This document shows, piece by piece, positions 7,647 through 16,619 of a DNA stretch of 42,514 nucleotides. A program made the translations under genes and the position numbers. Source of the stretch: a virus. Location: IMG/VR virus record IMGVR_UViG_3300049617_000019, positions 1 to 42,514 of that record; one strand, given 5' to 3'. How positions within the stretch are numbered: the first letter of the stretch is position 1; every line of letters starts with the position of its first letter. The notes beneath the pieces are model-generated. The model saw only the letters and a program-made list of their open reading frames with translations. It was not told the DNA's origin and did not search any database.

Positions 7647-10024
7647 GCGTCAGGGTCCGTGCGAAGATTTGGCGCCTCACGAAAAATCGTCGCGACGGTG
7701 CAAACACCTCCCGCTTGTTCGTGTTGAATCTCTATGGCGTCGGTGTCTTGCCGACAAAGCACCATGAAGCTGACTCGCTTCACCGCCGACATCGGAACAG
7801 AGGCGCCGAGCGCACCGACGGCGAGGATTTCCTCTGCGCCATACGCGGCGCTTCCGGTGATCGTCGTATAGAGCGAGGTGCCATCATATTTTTCGATTCG
7901 AATGTTTTGCCGACCTTGCAGCGCCGATCCACCGAAAAGCGTATAGCCGCATTGTTGCACGATAATGGTGCCGTCGCTCGACGCGATGTCTTGTTTTAGC
8001 ACCAAGTCTTCATAAAATGTCGGAACCCAAACTAAGTTGAGCTTGCCGGCGAGGGCATAGAGGAATTGACGCAATAGGTTCAACGCCGGGTAGCCTTGCG
8101 TGAACCAGTTATATTGTTGTGAACCAAAGCCGTACCCCGCCGTGTCGGCCACGAGGCGCAGCCCAATGGTCGGGTCGAGCGTGTCTAGGATTCGCTGAAA
8201 TTCGTAATTCATATCTACGGTTTCGTCGGGGGCGACCGTGAGCACCGGAAAAGATTGGTACGTATCAGTGCCGGCGGCAGAGTCGCTCGACGTGTAGTCG
8301 TTGGCCGTCTTGCTCTGCCAGCCGACCGTAACAATGAGCGCATTGTCGCCTTGCCTGGTCGCTTTCGGTTCTTCCGTCGTGCTGGCGCGCATGATGGGCA
8401 TAACCCGCGTGTTCACAGGCCAGTTGTTTTGCAGGGCGCTTGCCAGGGTGACGGCGTTGCTGGACAGGGCCGTCACTTGGCATAGCTCGTAGCTGAAAGG
8501 GGTTTGGTACAAGATCGCTATGCTGCCCGCTGAAAACTCGTGCCCGGCTGTAGGGAAAGATATGACAGTGCCGCCGGAGGAAACAGCGGCGCCGATTCGT
8601 GACACGTCGTACCAGAGCGGCACGTACCAGTCAGCCGTGCCTTGCGCTTTCAGGCCCAAGTCGTACAGCGCGCGCTCGGGGCCGAACACGACGGTTTTCA
8701 TTTCGAAAGTACGGCGAGGCGACACGCGAATTTGTATGCGCTGCTCGGCGCCGGACGTGCTACGCAAAACGTCGGTCAGCCATTCGAGCCGTTCGGTCAT
8801 GCCGTCCGACCAGTCGGGTTGCACGCTCCAAACGGGATAGTCCTCTAGCGTCTGACCGCCCTGGCCAATCTGATACTCGATGTAGTTTGACGTGATCGTA
8901 GGCCGGTTGCTGTCGCGAACCTGCATGACGTAGATGCCATTAGGCTCGGCCGGTCCGTCGCCGTACCAAGTGCCACCCAAAGAAGTTGCCGGCGTAAAAT
9001 TCGAAACGGTTTCCCATGCGCCTTGTCCCTGCATTTGGTATTGCAAGGCGGTCGCCGGCGTTACCTCGTAGTCGATTCCGGAGATTGGCGGCGCAACGTT
9101 TGCGGTCGCCGTGACCTGATTAAGCTCTAAGCCTTCAAGCGTGTATGTGACGATATTCGATACGACTTGCGTATTGACCGCATCCTGCACTTGCAAGGTA
9201 TGCACGCCGTACGCTGCGTCCGGTCCTATCGCCGTCCAGGAGTTACCCGGCGTAAACTCGCTCAGAACCGTGAAACTGCCGCCATCTATCGAAAGGGCGA
9301 GGGTTCCCGCCGTGATGAAGGCGTTCGATCCAGAAAGCTCAAGGGGAAGTCCGGCAGTCGGTGAAACTGAGTTGAGAGCTAACGTCTCGACCGGGCCGCC
9401 CGTAATGTCGATTGTCCAAAGCGTATTGGCAATAGAGTTGGCAGCCTTGACCAAACGCAAGCCGTAGTCGCTTCGCGCAGCGTCGAACTTTACCCCCAGC
9501 CATGTTTGCGTGCCGCTCGGCGTTACGATAGTAGCGTTACCGTAAACTCCGGTCGAATCGGATCGAGTGACCGTCACCGTTCCATTGTTCATCGTGGTAA
9601 ACGTGTCGCCCGGATATTGGCCGCTTCCGGTCGTATATGTTCCGTACGTCTCTGGTGGTTCCTGTATCGTCGGCGCCACGCCGCCCACTTCTACGATAGT
9701 TAAAACGTAACCGGCGCCGTGCGCGCCCGAAGCGTCGCCATCCGGCCACTGCCATTTCTCAGTTATCAGAACAACCGACGTAGCCATATTCGTGTCATCG
9801 TCGCCGCCGCCAGGCGCCGTGCCGGGGTAGCCTATCGCGAAATTATCAAGAGGCCCGACGGCGCCAAGCGGATACGAGACCAGCGTTGACGTACGGGTGA
9901 CATTGAAACAAACGCTGCTGTCTTCGGTAAACCCTGTCAGGTTTACTGGATTCGTGGTACCGATTCCCGCGTCAAGCTGAAACTCTAGGCTGACAAGAGT
10001 CGTGCCTGGTATCGGTTGCGTCAT
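7643..10024 (-). CDS. large tail tip structural protein (distal tail / hub component)
   Basis: 793 residues from MTQPIPGTTLVSLEF; the frame is open further upstream, but this ATG overlaps the tape measure stop and fits the coupling seen in the rest of the operon. Residues ~1-400 contain beta-rich segments that may be Ig-like repeats (LALNSVSPTAGLPLELSGSN and similar). Residues ~420-790 hold the phage tip signature: VWSVQPDWSDGMTERLEWLT, QIRVSPRRTFEMKTVVFGPE, then VNTRVMPIMRA and VKRVSFMVLC. Relatives sit between the tape measure and DUF2163 genes, so this protein probably forms the first ring or hub below the tail tube. The long N-terminal part is unusual for the family and could be surface exposed. 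Confidence 0.75.
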   Translation of the reverse strand: MTQPIPGTTLVSLEFQLDAGIGTTNPVNLTGFTEDSSVCFNVTRTSTLVSYPLGAVGPLDNFAIGYPGTAPGGGDDDTNMATSVVLITEKWQWPDGDASGAHGAGYVLTIVEVGGVAPTIQEPPETYGTYTTGSGQYPGDTFTTMNNGTVTVTRSDSTGVYGNATIVTPSGTQTWLGVKFDAARSDYGLRLVKAANSIANTLWTIDITGGPVETLALNSVSPTAGLPLELSGSNAFITAGTLALSIDGGSFTVLSEFTPGNSWTAIGPDAAYGVHTLQVQDAVNTQVVSNIVTYTLEGLELNQVTATANVAPPISGIDYEVTPATALQYQMQGQGAWETVSNFTPATSLGGTWYGDGPAEPNGIYVMQVRDSNRPTITSNYIEYQIGQGGQTLEDYPVWSVQPDWSDGMTERLEWLTDVLRSTSGAEQRIQIRVSPRRTFEMKTVVFGPERALYDLGLKAQGTADWYVPLWYDVSRIGAAVSSGGTVISFPTAGHEFSAGSIAILYQTPFSYELCQVTALSSNAVTLASALQNNWPVNTRVMPIMRASTTEEPKATRQGDNALIVTVGWQSKTANDYTSSDSAAGTDTYQSFPVLTVAPDETVDMNYEFQRILDTLDPTIGLRLVADTAGYGFGSQQYNWFTQGYPALNLLRQFLYALAGKLNLVWVPTFYEDLVLKQDIASSDGTIIVQQCGYTLFGGSALQGRQNIRIEKYDGTSLYTTITGSAAYGAEEILAVGALGASVPMSAVKRVSFMVLCRQDTDAIEIQHEQAGGVCTVATIFREAPNLRTDPDA

Positions 10025-10025
10025 G

Positions 10026-13000
10026 TCAGCTTCCCCCGACTCGGCGACCGCCGACGTTGAGAAGCTGGCGCAGCGTTGGCAGGTTGTTTTTGATGTGCGA
10101 CATGGTTGTCTCTTCTCCGCGCGCACTCAACATTGCTTGCGGTATCAGGTCGGGGTCCATGACCAGGATGTGGCGCATGTTGATTTGCGGTTGACCTGCA
10201 ATTGAGTTGCCTTTGCCGCCATTGAGCGCATTGCGTGGATCGCTCTTGGTCAACACCTCTTCGCCGTGTTGAAGCACCGCAGCCTGCTCGTTCGGCGCCA
10301 AGCCAATCATTCCGCCGTTGTGGTACCGTGGCGCGTTCGCAAACCACGAAGGATGAACCAAACGTGTTGTGCCCATGACAGGCTCGACCAAACCGCCCCC
10401 GTGGCTGACTCCGGCCGCTTCGGCTTCGCTCAGGTAGTCAGTCGCGCCCGCGCCCGATGACTCTGCCGCGCCCGACGACCCACCGAAAATGCTGGAAAAG
10501 AATCCCCCGACGCCCGACCCTGCGCCTGTCCCGAGGCCGAGCGCCTTAAGAAGCATAAGCTCTGCCTGCTCTTCCTGCTGCTTCAACAAAATTCGCGCAA
10601 TGCCCATCAAGAAACTGGAAACCATGCTGCCGACGGCTTGAACAATTCCGTGAAGCGCGGTGCCCCACTTTTCGGTCCCGGCGATGACCTTGCCAAGCTG
10701 TTCGGTGATTCCCTCAAGCCCTTTGTTGACGGAGGACTCGCCGAGCTTCAAAATCTCTTTGTTCATTTCCTCGGCGGACTTGGAAACGTATTTAGAACTG
10801 TCGGCGATCTTTGCGAGTTTTGCGGCAAGAAGATCAAGCTCGGGTGTATCGCCTGCCGCTTGCAGGGCTTTCACAAGGTCTTGCGCATTCTTTATGGCCA
10901 TCTGCAACGCCGCATCGGTTTGCGCGTAGTTGGCCTTCAACTTAGTTTCGGCCTCTTGCTCAGTTATGATTCCTTTAGTCACAAGCTCGCCGTATGCCTC
11001 CTGCAAATCGTTGCGAGTCTTCATTATATCGTTTGCTCTTTCAATCTCCGTGTTCGCCAACTCCTGCCCGCTCTTGGCTACGGGACCGCCAGCCTCGGTT
11101 CCTTTCGTGGCGTCGTTTCCGATAGCGCGATTGAATTTGTCAACGAAGGCGTCAAGGGTCGGCCCCGCATGGGCGCTGCCGAGATTGCGCGCGAACCGCA
11201 ACGCATCGTCGGCAAGCTGCTTGATTTTCGGTGCGATCTTGGCCACCTCGACTTGCGCGGCTGCATAGCCCTGCAATCCCGTGATGTTGCCGGCTTTCAC
11301 GTCGTCGTTTATCTGCTTGAGCGCGGCGTCACGTTGCTGCGTCAGCTTCGTCAATTCTTCTTCGTCAAATTTCATTTCCTCTTGCTGCTTGAGCAATTGC
11401 TCATTGGCCTCTTCCTGAGCTTTGAATTCATCCAAGCTCATTGAGCCGCCTTTGCCGTCGGGTACCCTGCCGCCGCCGCGCGCCTGCAAGTCTTTGACTT
11501 TTTCATAGGTGGCCGAATATCGCTCCGTAATCGCGTCGAGCCGAGCTTGCAGGCTGTCCGTCATGGACTTGTCGCCTTCGGCCACGAGGCCGGCAAGCTC
11601 GCGCTGCAAGCCTTCCTCTTTGCGTCGTAGCTGCTCGTTTATGCGCTCTTGCTCGGCCGCGCGGGCAATGTCGCCGGCCTTCTGCGCGGCCAAGTCTTGC
11701 TCACGGGTGCCGGTGCCGAGCTTAGCCTGTGCGGCCTCGACCGCTTGCTTGTACGCCAAGTCAAGACGCGCTTTAGAATTGTTCTTTTCCCTGGCTTCGT
11801 CTTCTAGCTGCAAATCGTGAAGATAGTCGGCAATCTGCTTGCGCTGTGCTTCGGTCGCCATACCGAGGCCCTTGGCGGTCTTCTCTGCCGCCGCAGCAGA
11901 AGCCACACCTTGCGCTTGGGCAGCACGCTGTACGCGCTCATATGCGCCTTGGAGGTCCCTGAGATTGGCCTTGACCTCGGCAAGCTGCGCTTTGATGTTA
12001 TCCTGAATTTGCGGGGGTGCGCCGGTTCGCTGCGCCCGGTCCCGCATGTCTTCAAGCCGGGCGCGTGCAGCCTTCTGCCCTTCGATGTTGCTTTTCAATT
12101 CGTCGCGGCTCTGGCCCGTCTCCGGGTCTACCTCAGATGCCGCTTGACGGTACGATTTAAGCCGGGCTTCGAGATTTTGCAGCGTGCCCGTCAAACTGCT
12201 CAACTTCGTGGTCAGCGTGTCTACGCCAGCCCAATGGTTGAAGTCGTCAAGGAACAAGTCTAAAGCAAGTTTGGCGTCGCGCAGAGCTACAGCGAAAGGA
12301 CCGTCCGCCTGCTTCGCCGCTTTGTCTACCTTGTCGGAATACAGGTCGAAGGCCATTGCAGCACCTTCGGCGCCTCGACCTTGCTCATACAGGTTGCGAA
12401 TTTGCTCCCGTTGCGCCGCCGTCAAAAAATCATATTTGTCGTCAAGCTTCGTAATAGCTTCGTAATTTCCGGTAAACGCCGCCGTTGTTTCCTTCACGGC
12501 CTCGGGAAAGGCTGTGCCGTACACACGGCTAACCATCGTGGCCGTTTTAGCGAACCGCTCAAACTCATCAGGCCGAAGCCCTTTTTCCATAAACTCGCGT
12601 ATAGCGTCGCCGGATTCCTTAAACCCGTTGCCCAGGTCTTGTATGGCGCGCTGGTCGGCCACAAGGGCGTCGGCGCTGTATTTGGCGCCGTCTACGCTAA
12701 CCATAAGCTCGGCGTTAAACTCGCGCAGTGACCTGGCGCTTTCGTTGAGCCGGTAGAACGCCGCCGCGAGCAAGGCGACCGCCGCAGCACCCGCGCCGAT
12801 GATCGGCAGGTACGCGACAAGCTGACCGGCCTCTCGCATGAAGATACTGGCGGTCGCCGCGCCCTGCTGCGCGATAACGCGGGTTATGCTTGATCCGGCG
12901 CCAAGCTGGTCAATAATGTCTTTGATCCGGTATCCAAGCTCCTGCAATTCGTAGGGACGCAGCCCTAGCGCCCCTTTTGGTCCGCCGCCTTCACTACCCT

Positions 13001-14270
13001 CGCCCCCTTCCTCGCCGCCCTCTCCGTTCATTCCTGCGGGTTTCTGCGCGCGGTTTTGGCGAACCTGCTCATACAGCAGGTCGCGGGCGATCTTTTGCCG
13101 AGCTTTCGCCTGCTTCTCGGCCTCCATCGTGGCCGCGCGGTCCCGCCGTTCATTCTCGGCCTCGGCCTCGGCGCGGGCGCGATCAAGGCTTAGAACGGCT
13201 TCAACTTCGGCGTCGAGCAACGCTATTTCGCGGTCGAAGGATTCGCGAGCGAGCGCGTCCTTGTTCGCGTTTATCTCTTGCGCCAGCTTGTAGTCAGCTT
13301 CATATCGTTTCTGATTCTCGGCTTCAATCTGCGCGGCGAGATTTGAATTAAACTGCGCTATTGTGCGCGCCTTATCTTCCTCGGCCTTGGCCTGAGCAGC
13401 GGCGAGCTTCTGAGCTTTGGCTAGCGCGGCTTCATCGCGCGCGGCATTCTCGGCGTCGGCCTCTTCGCGGATCGCTTCGGCTCGCAACACAGCTTGAACT
13501 TCCGCGTCGAGCGTCGCCATCTGCTGTTCAAAAGTTTCGCGAGCCGCAGCATCCCGCTGCTTGTTGATCGCAACCGCCTGCTTGTAGGCATTGTCTATGC
13601 GCTCGGCATCTTCTTCAACCGCCGCCGCGTAGGCCCTGTCGAACGCTTCGGCTTGCTTTGCCGCATCTGAGGCAGCCTTGAGCGTCGCATTGTGCTTCCG
13701 CACATTCTCATCATAATTCTCGTACGCTTCGCGGGCGACGGCGAGAGACTCAGAAGTCCTCTCGAACGTCTCGGCCAAACCGAGTTGAAAAGACTCAAGG
13801 TTTTTCGTGTCCGCGCCAACGGCCTCAAGCTTCTGTTGCAGCGTTGTCAGGCGTCCGGTCGCTCTATCAAACGCTTTCTGCGCGTTCAATACGCCGTTCT
13901 CGGCCGATTTCATGTCACGGGCGAAACCCTTGACCGCCGCAGCGGCCGTACCCTGCTTCGCCCGAAACGATTCTAGCTTCTCTTGCGCCTGTTGCAGTTT
14001 TTGGCTGGCAGCTTCTACAGCTTCGGATTGGTTCTTAAAGTTTTCCGCGAGCGCGTTTTGCGAAGCAAGAGCTTGTTGCGCTTTGGTCAGCTTGTCTATG
14101 GTCGTATAAAGCTCACCGGATTTGATTTCAGCTTTCGTGGCCGCTTCGGCTTGCAAAGTGAGTTTGGCCGAGAGGGCGTCTACCGAAGCAGCCACTTCCG
14201 CGAAAGGACGCGAGACGTTGTTCTTTGCGTCGAGCGTAAAGGTAGAGGTGCGCGAACTGTTACCCGCCAT
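10026..14270 (-). CDS. tail tape measure protein (gpH-like)
   Basis: 1414 residues. Residues 1-410 are almost pure coiled coil and include a tandem duplication of 98 residues (YKQAVAIN... from 229, YKLAQEIN... from 327). A Gly/Glu-rich linker at ~414-430 follows. Residues ~434-510 hold the TMP_2-type signature (LRPYELQELGYRIKDIIDQL, VIAQQG) and a hydrophobic segment at ~484-506. More coiled coil follows to a Gly-rich C-terminus. The protein sets tail length. At about 0.15 nm per residue the tail would be near 200 nm, less any processing. Its ATG overlaps the end of the frameshift product by 11 bases. One perfect copy of the dispersed 15-mer lies at codons ~36-40. Confidence 0.9.
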   Translation of the reverse strand: MAGNSSRTSTFTLDAKNNVSRPFAEVAASVDALSAKLTLQAEAATKAEIKSGELYTTIDKLTKAQQALASQNALAENFKNQSEAVEAASQKLQQAQEKLESFRAKQGTAAAAVKGFARDMKSAENGVLNAQKAFDRATGRLTTLQQKLEAVGADTKNLESFQLGLAETFERTSESLAVAREAYENYDENVRKHNATLKAASDAAKQAEAFDRAYAAAVEEDAERIDNAYKQAVAINKQRDAAARETFEQQMATLDAEVQAVLRAEAIREEADAENAARDEAALAKAQKLAAAQAKAEEDKARTIAQFNSNLAAQIEAENQKRYEADYKLAQEINANKDALARESFDREIALLDAEVEAVLSLDRARAEAEAENERRDRAATMEAEKQAKARQKIARDLLYEQVRQNRAQKPAGMNGEGGEEGGEGSEGGGPKGALGLRPYELQELGYRIKDIIDQLGAGSSITRVIAQQGAATASIFMREAGQLVAYLPIIGAGAAAVALLAAAFYRLNESARSLREFNAELMVSVDGAKYSADALVADQRAIQDLGNGFKESGDAIREFMEKGLRPDEFERFAKTATMVSRVYGTAFPEAVKETTAAFTGNYEAITKLDDKYDFLTAAQREQIRNLYEQGRGAEGAAMAFDLYSDKVDKAAKQADGPFAVALRDAKLALDLFLDDFNHWAGVDTLTTKLSSLTGTLQNLEARLKSYRQAASEVDPETGQSRDELKSNIEGQKAARARLEDMRDRAQRTGAPPQIQDNIKAQLAEVKANLRDLQGAYERVQRAAQAQGVASAAAAEKTAKGLGMATEAQRKQIADYLHDLQLEDEAREKNNSKARLDLAYKQAVEAAQAKLGTGTREQDLAAQKAGDIARAAEQERINEQLRRKEEGLQRELAGLVAEGDKSMTDSLQARLDAITERYSATYEKVKDLQARGGGRVPDGKGGSMSLDEFKAQEEANEQLLKQQEEMKFDEEELTKLTQQRDAALKQINDDVKAGNITGLQGYAAAQVEVAKIAPKIKQLADDALRFARNLGSAHAGPTLDAFVDKFNRAIGNDATKGTEAGGPVAKSGQELANTEIERANDIMKTRNDLQEAYGELVTKGIITEQEAETKLKANYAQTDAALQMAIKNAQDLVKALQAAGDTPELDLLAAKLAKIADSSKYVSKSAEEMNKEILKLGESSVNKGLEGITEQLGKVIAGTEKWGTALHGIVQAVGSMVSSFLMGIARILLKQQEEQAELMLLKALGLGTGAGSGVGGFFSSIFGGSSGAAESSGAGATDYLSEAEAAGVSHGGGLVEPVMGTTRLVHPSWFANAPRYHNGGMIGLAPNEQAAVLQHGEEVLTKSDPRNALNGGKGNSIAGQPQINMRHILVMDPDLIPQAMLSARGEETTMSHIKNNLPTLRQLLNVGGRRVGGS
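14152..14166 (-). repeat. dispersed 15-mer inside tape measure gene
   Basis: A perfect copy, TGCAAAGTGAGTTTG on the plus strand, lies about 26 kb from the intergenic cluster. On the coding strand it reads CAAACTCACTTTGCA and encodes part of AKLTLQA. A 13-of-15 copy follows at 14608-14622 in the chaperone gene. Confidence 0.9.
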
Positions 14271-14927
14271 CGTCCCGCAACCTTTCCAACGCCTCGTTTA
14301 GAATCTTGGAACCGGCAAAAATACTGCCGATGACCGCCTGCATCAAAACGGCTTCGGTCGAAGCCTTGTCAACATACCTTTCTCGTACCGTCCGTGCCTC
14401 CTGCCATACCATCCAAATCGGGTACAACCGAGCCGACTGGTGGCCCTCGGATAGCAAGAGAGATACGTCTCGCCTGATACCGTGGTAGTAGTCTTCGACG
14501 GTAGGCTTTTTTACTCTGCGGCGTTTGCCATTATGGCGGTCGACCTTTGCGCGCTTCTCACGATCGCTGCCATAATGGCCAATGCGTTTCCCGCGCCACC
14601 TACCGACTCAAAAGTGAGTTTGAGCGTCTTCTGTAGGCCGTCGAGCGCGACGGGCGCCGGCAATTTTAGTATCTGTTGAAACGCTTCCGGCTCATCGCTC
14701 GCAAGCGCCAACGCATGCGAACACAGCATCGGCGCGTCGTGTACGGCGGTAAGCAGGAAGTCTTGGTTCTGACCAAGCTCCTGCCACCTCGTGAGCAGAA
14801 TCGTCGCAACATTGAGGTGTTGCGATATCAACTCGGAAAGATCGTTCAAGGTCAGCCCGCGCACATAGAACGAGCCGCCCGTGAACTCAACTTCCGCTTT
14901 CTCCGGCCTAAAATCCGAAAGCGGCAT
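14260..14927 (-). CDS. tail assembly chaperone G-GT fusion by -1 frameshift (inferred)
   Basis: Inferred product of ~222 residues. The first 114 codons are read from 14927, the ribosome slips back one base on GGGAAAC, and 108 codons are read in the -1 frame to 14260. The -1 frame is open without a stop from the slip site through a basic linker (KRIGHYGSDREKRAKVD...) to VKKPTVEDYYHGIRRDVSLL and the GT-type helix YPIWMVWQEARTVRERY. Without slippage this second frame would have only an internal ATG at 14457 with no evident Shine-Dalgarno sequence. In lambda, gpG and gpGT bind the tape measure protein and the tube subunit during tail assembly, and only a small share of ribosomes slip. Confidence 0.75.
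14511..14927 (-). CDS. tail assembly chaperone, gpG-like
   Basis: 138 residues, MPLSDFRPEKAEVEFTGGSF and onward, mostly helical. Its position between the tail tube gene and the tape measure gene, its length, and the second overlapping frame that follows all match lambda G. It acts as a chaperone for the tape measure protein and is not expected in the mature particle. The stop lies 75 codon-lengths downstream of the slippery site, so most ribosomes would make this short form. The frame also contains the motif derivative CAAACTCACTTTTGAG about 16 bases upstream of the slippery heptamer. Confidence 0.85.
   Translation of the reverse strand: MPLSDFRPEKAEVEFTGGSFYVRGLTLNDLSELISQHLNVATILLTRWQELGQNQDFLLTAVHDAPMLCSHALALASDEPEAFQQILKLPAPVALDGLQKTLKLTFESVGGAGNALAIMAAIVRSAQRSTAIMANAAE
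14586..14592 (-). other. -1 ribosomal frameshift site GGGAAAC
   Basis: The heptamer G GGA AAC is in the correct register in the gpG-like frame (codons GCG GGA AAC GCA), matching the X XXY YYZ rule. Lambda uses GGGAAAG at the same place in gene G. Just downstream, GCCATTATGGC (on the minus strand) forms a small inverted repeat that could contribute to pausing. Slippage was not tested here. Confidence 0.8.
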
Positions 14928-14933
14928 GATGTG

Positions 14934-16067
14934 CTAATTCCCCTCGCCGGTGCCTGGCCGCTGGCGGGAATAGACACGCTGCAAGGTCGAGCCTGGTATT
15001 TTCAGCACCTCGCCCTGGAACGTCATCGTCTGCCAAGCGTCGCCCTTGAGCGAGAAGTTGCCGGACGATTGCAACTTGACGTACGGGAAATAGTAGTCGG
15101 TATTGGTGCCGACCGGGTTGTCGGCCACGAAACGAAGCGCGCCGTAGATGTCGATTTCGTTGGTGATGACGATATCGGTTGCAGCCGCCGCAAGCTCGTA
15201 CGTGGCCGTGATAACCGAATTCGGTTGCACACCGCCCGTCGTAAGAACCTGGAACCGGCCGCCCTGCAAGTCGGTCTGAACGTCAACACCCTCAACAAGA
15301 GCTTGACTCGTGCCCGACGTGCCGCCGGTCAGCGTCGCACCGGACACGGTGATGCCGGCGCTGGATTTGGCCAGGGTGATGGCGTTGCCGGCCGTGCCGT
15401 ACACGTTGGAATTGAGCGTGATGACGGCACCCGCGCCGCTGGCGGACACGCCGAGTTGCGCGCTGTTCACATTGACGTACTGCAAGAATTCCTGCGCGGT
15501 GCCGGCGTAGTTGCCACCAAGCTCGACTTGTGCGGCACCAGGCGCGGTTGCCACGAACGTAATGACATTGCCGCCGATTGTGACGGTATCATTCACGGCC
15601 GGTTGCGCGGTGAACGTAACGGTTCCCGTCGCGTCAACCTCTTCGACGCCCGCGTATGTCACGCTGGCCAGATTGGACAGGCCCAGCGGACTATTCGCCG
15701 TTGAACCGATCTGGTACCAGTACCCCGGCTGCACGGTGAACTGCTGCGTGGCTGCCGAAACGGTCGCCGCTTGGTTGACAGGGTTTGACGTGGCACCCCA
15801 CCAGAGGGCGAGGTTCGACGGGCTGATATTGTCACACGCGAACTGCGCTGTGATATTGCGCTCAAGCGTGACCGCGCCATCCTGCACTTTCAGCCCGGCC
15901 TCGGAACTGTAATGTTTCAGGTCCGTGGTGGCTTGAGTCAATTCGAGACTCGGTGTATTCCCGAAATAGCCCTCGGGACCAGGCGTCATCGTACCGGCGA
16001 GGAACGGCGCGAAGAAGACCCTGCCCCGACCGACAACATAGTTGAAATTTGAAAGGCTTTCCGACAT
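14934..16067 (-). CDS. major tail tube protein (gpV-like) with inserted beta module
   Basis: 377 residues, MSESLSNFNYVVGRGRVFFA and onward. Residues ~1-140 and ~260-377 form a tail tube core (SLELTQATTDLKHYSSEAGL, ITAQFACDNIS, FVADNPVGTNTDYYFPYVKL, NFSLKGDAWQTMTFQGEVL). Residues ~146-250 are a separate Thr/Ala/Gly-rich module that is strikingly similar to one in the capsid decoration protein of this same phage: PAVNDTVTIGG, GNAITLAKSS and SGATL.GG are shared. Lambda gpV also carries an extra Ig-like domain, but at its C-terminus. GGAG is well placed upstream of the ATG. As the main tail subunit it should be highly expressed. Confidence 0.85.
   Translation of the reverse strand: MSESLSNFNYVVGRGRVFFAPFLAGTMTPGPEGYFGNTPSLELTQATTDLKHYSSEAGLKVQDGAVTLERNITAQFACDNISPSNLALWWGATSNPVNQAATVSAATQQFTVQPGYWYQIGSTANSPLGLSNLASVTYAGVEEVDATGTVTFTAQPAVNDTVTIGGNVITFVATAPGAAQVELGGNYAGTAQEFLQYVNVNSAQLGVSASGAGAVITLNSNVYGTAGNAITLAKSSAGITVSGATLTGGTSGTSQALVEGVDVQTDLQGGRFQVLTTGGVQPNSVITATYELAAAATDIVITNEIDIYGALRFVADNPVGTNTDYYFPYVKLQSSGNFSLKGDAWQTMTFQGEVLKIPGSTLQRVYSRQRPGTGEGN
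15318..15632 (-). repeat. beta module, tail-tube copy
   Basis: DNA coding for residues ~146-250 of the tail tube protein, the partner of the copy at 19507-19845. It is somewhat shorter (about 105 against 113 residues); the difference lies in the middle between the two identical strings. Confidence 0.75.
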
Positions 16068-16076
16068 TTCGAACTC

Positions 16077-16619
16077 CTAGACGAACGGGTTTAGCAGGTC
16101 TTCCATATACTCGATTGTGAGCGGAAGATAGAAGAACGCGCGAGACGATAGCTTGCCGTCGGGCGGCCGGCAAACGCCTGGCCCGATCTTCATGGCAGCG
16201 ACTCGCCATGTGCCTGTTGAAACGACTTTGCCAAGCCGAAACTCGGCGGGAAAAGCGGGAAGGCCGCTGTTTGGATCGGTAGCCGCCGCACGGGCAAGCT
16301 GGTATTCGACGCTGGCTTTTAGCGGGTAGACCGGATCAAGAGGATTCCATTTATCATCTACGGCCCAGCCTTGAATCAGCAACTCCCATTCGGTCTTGCG
16401 CTTCACCATTTCGGTATCGGCGACCACTTCAACGCCGGGCCGTGGCGCCTCAAGGATGGACAGGCAAGGCAGCGGATCGGCGTCGCCGAACACAGTGCGC
16501 CCCCGGAAGACCGCAGCACTCAGGTCGTAAGCAAACCCGTTCTGCGGGGTTATGCCCTGCAATTGCGTGGTCAGCGCAGACAGAATATCGAACTGACGTG
16601 ACAACGTTGTAATCGCCAT
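16077..16619 (-). CDS. tail terminator / minor tail protein (gpU position)
   Basis: 180 residues from MAITTLSRQFDILSALTTQL (a GTG one codon earlier is an alternative). Features include an N-terminal helix, the sequence RGRTVFGDADPLPCLSILEA, then KTEWELLIQGWAVDD and a C-terminal strand-rich part ending FFYLPLTIEYMEDLLNPFV. Phage proteins of this pattern sit between the Z-like and V-like genes, where lambda has U, the hexameric tail terminator. The ATG overlaps the TGA of the upstream gene. The function is assigned from order and general pattern. Confidence 0.65.
   Translation of the reverse strand: MAITTLSRQFDILSALTTQLQGITPQNGFAYDLSAAVFRGRTVFGDADPLPCLSILEAPRPGVEVVADTEMVKRKTEWELLIQGWAVDDKWNPLDPVYPLKASVEYQLARAAATDPNSGLPAFPAEFRLGKVVSTGTWRVAAMKIGPGVCRPPDGKLSSRAFFYLPLTIEYMEDLLNPFV

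Noticed and set aside
14152-14166. Motif as a DNA uptake sequence like that of Haemophilus (AAGTGCGGT)
   Set aside because: AAAGTGAGTT is only superficially similar, and the fifth to eighth bases differ in every copy; uptake signals would not be expected to concentrate in a phage.
14676-15704. Long plus-strand open frame (342 codons) opposite the chaperone and tail tube genes
   Set aside because: It is antisense to two well-supported structural genes, very rich in Arg and His as expected of a shadow frame in GC-rich DNA, and has no family resemblance.
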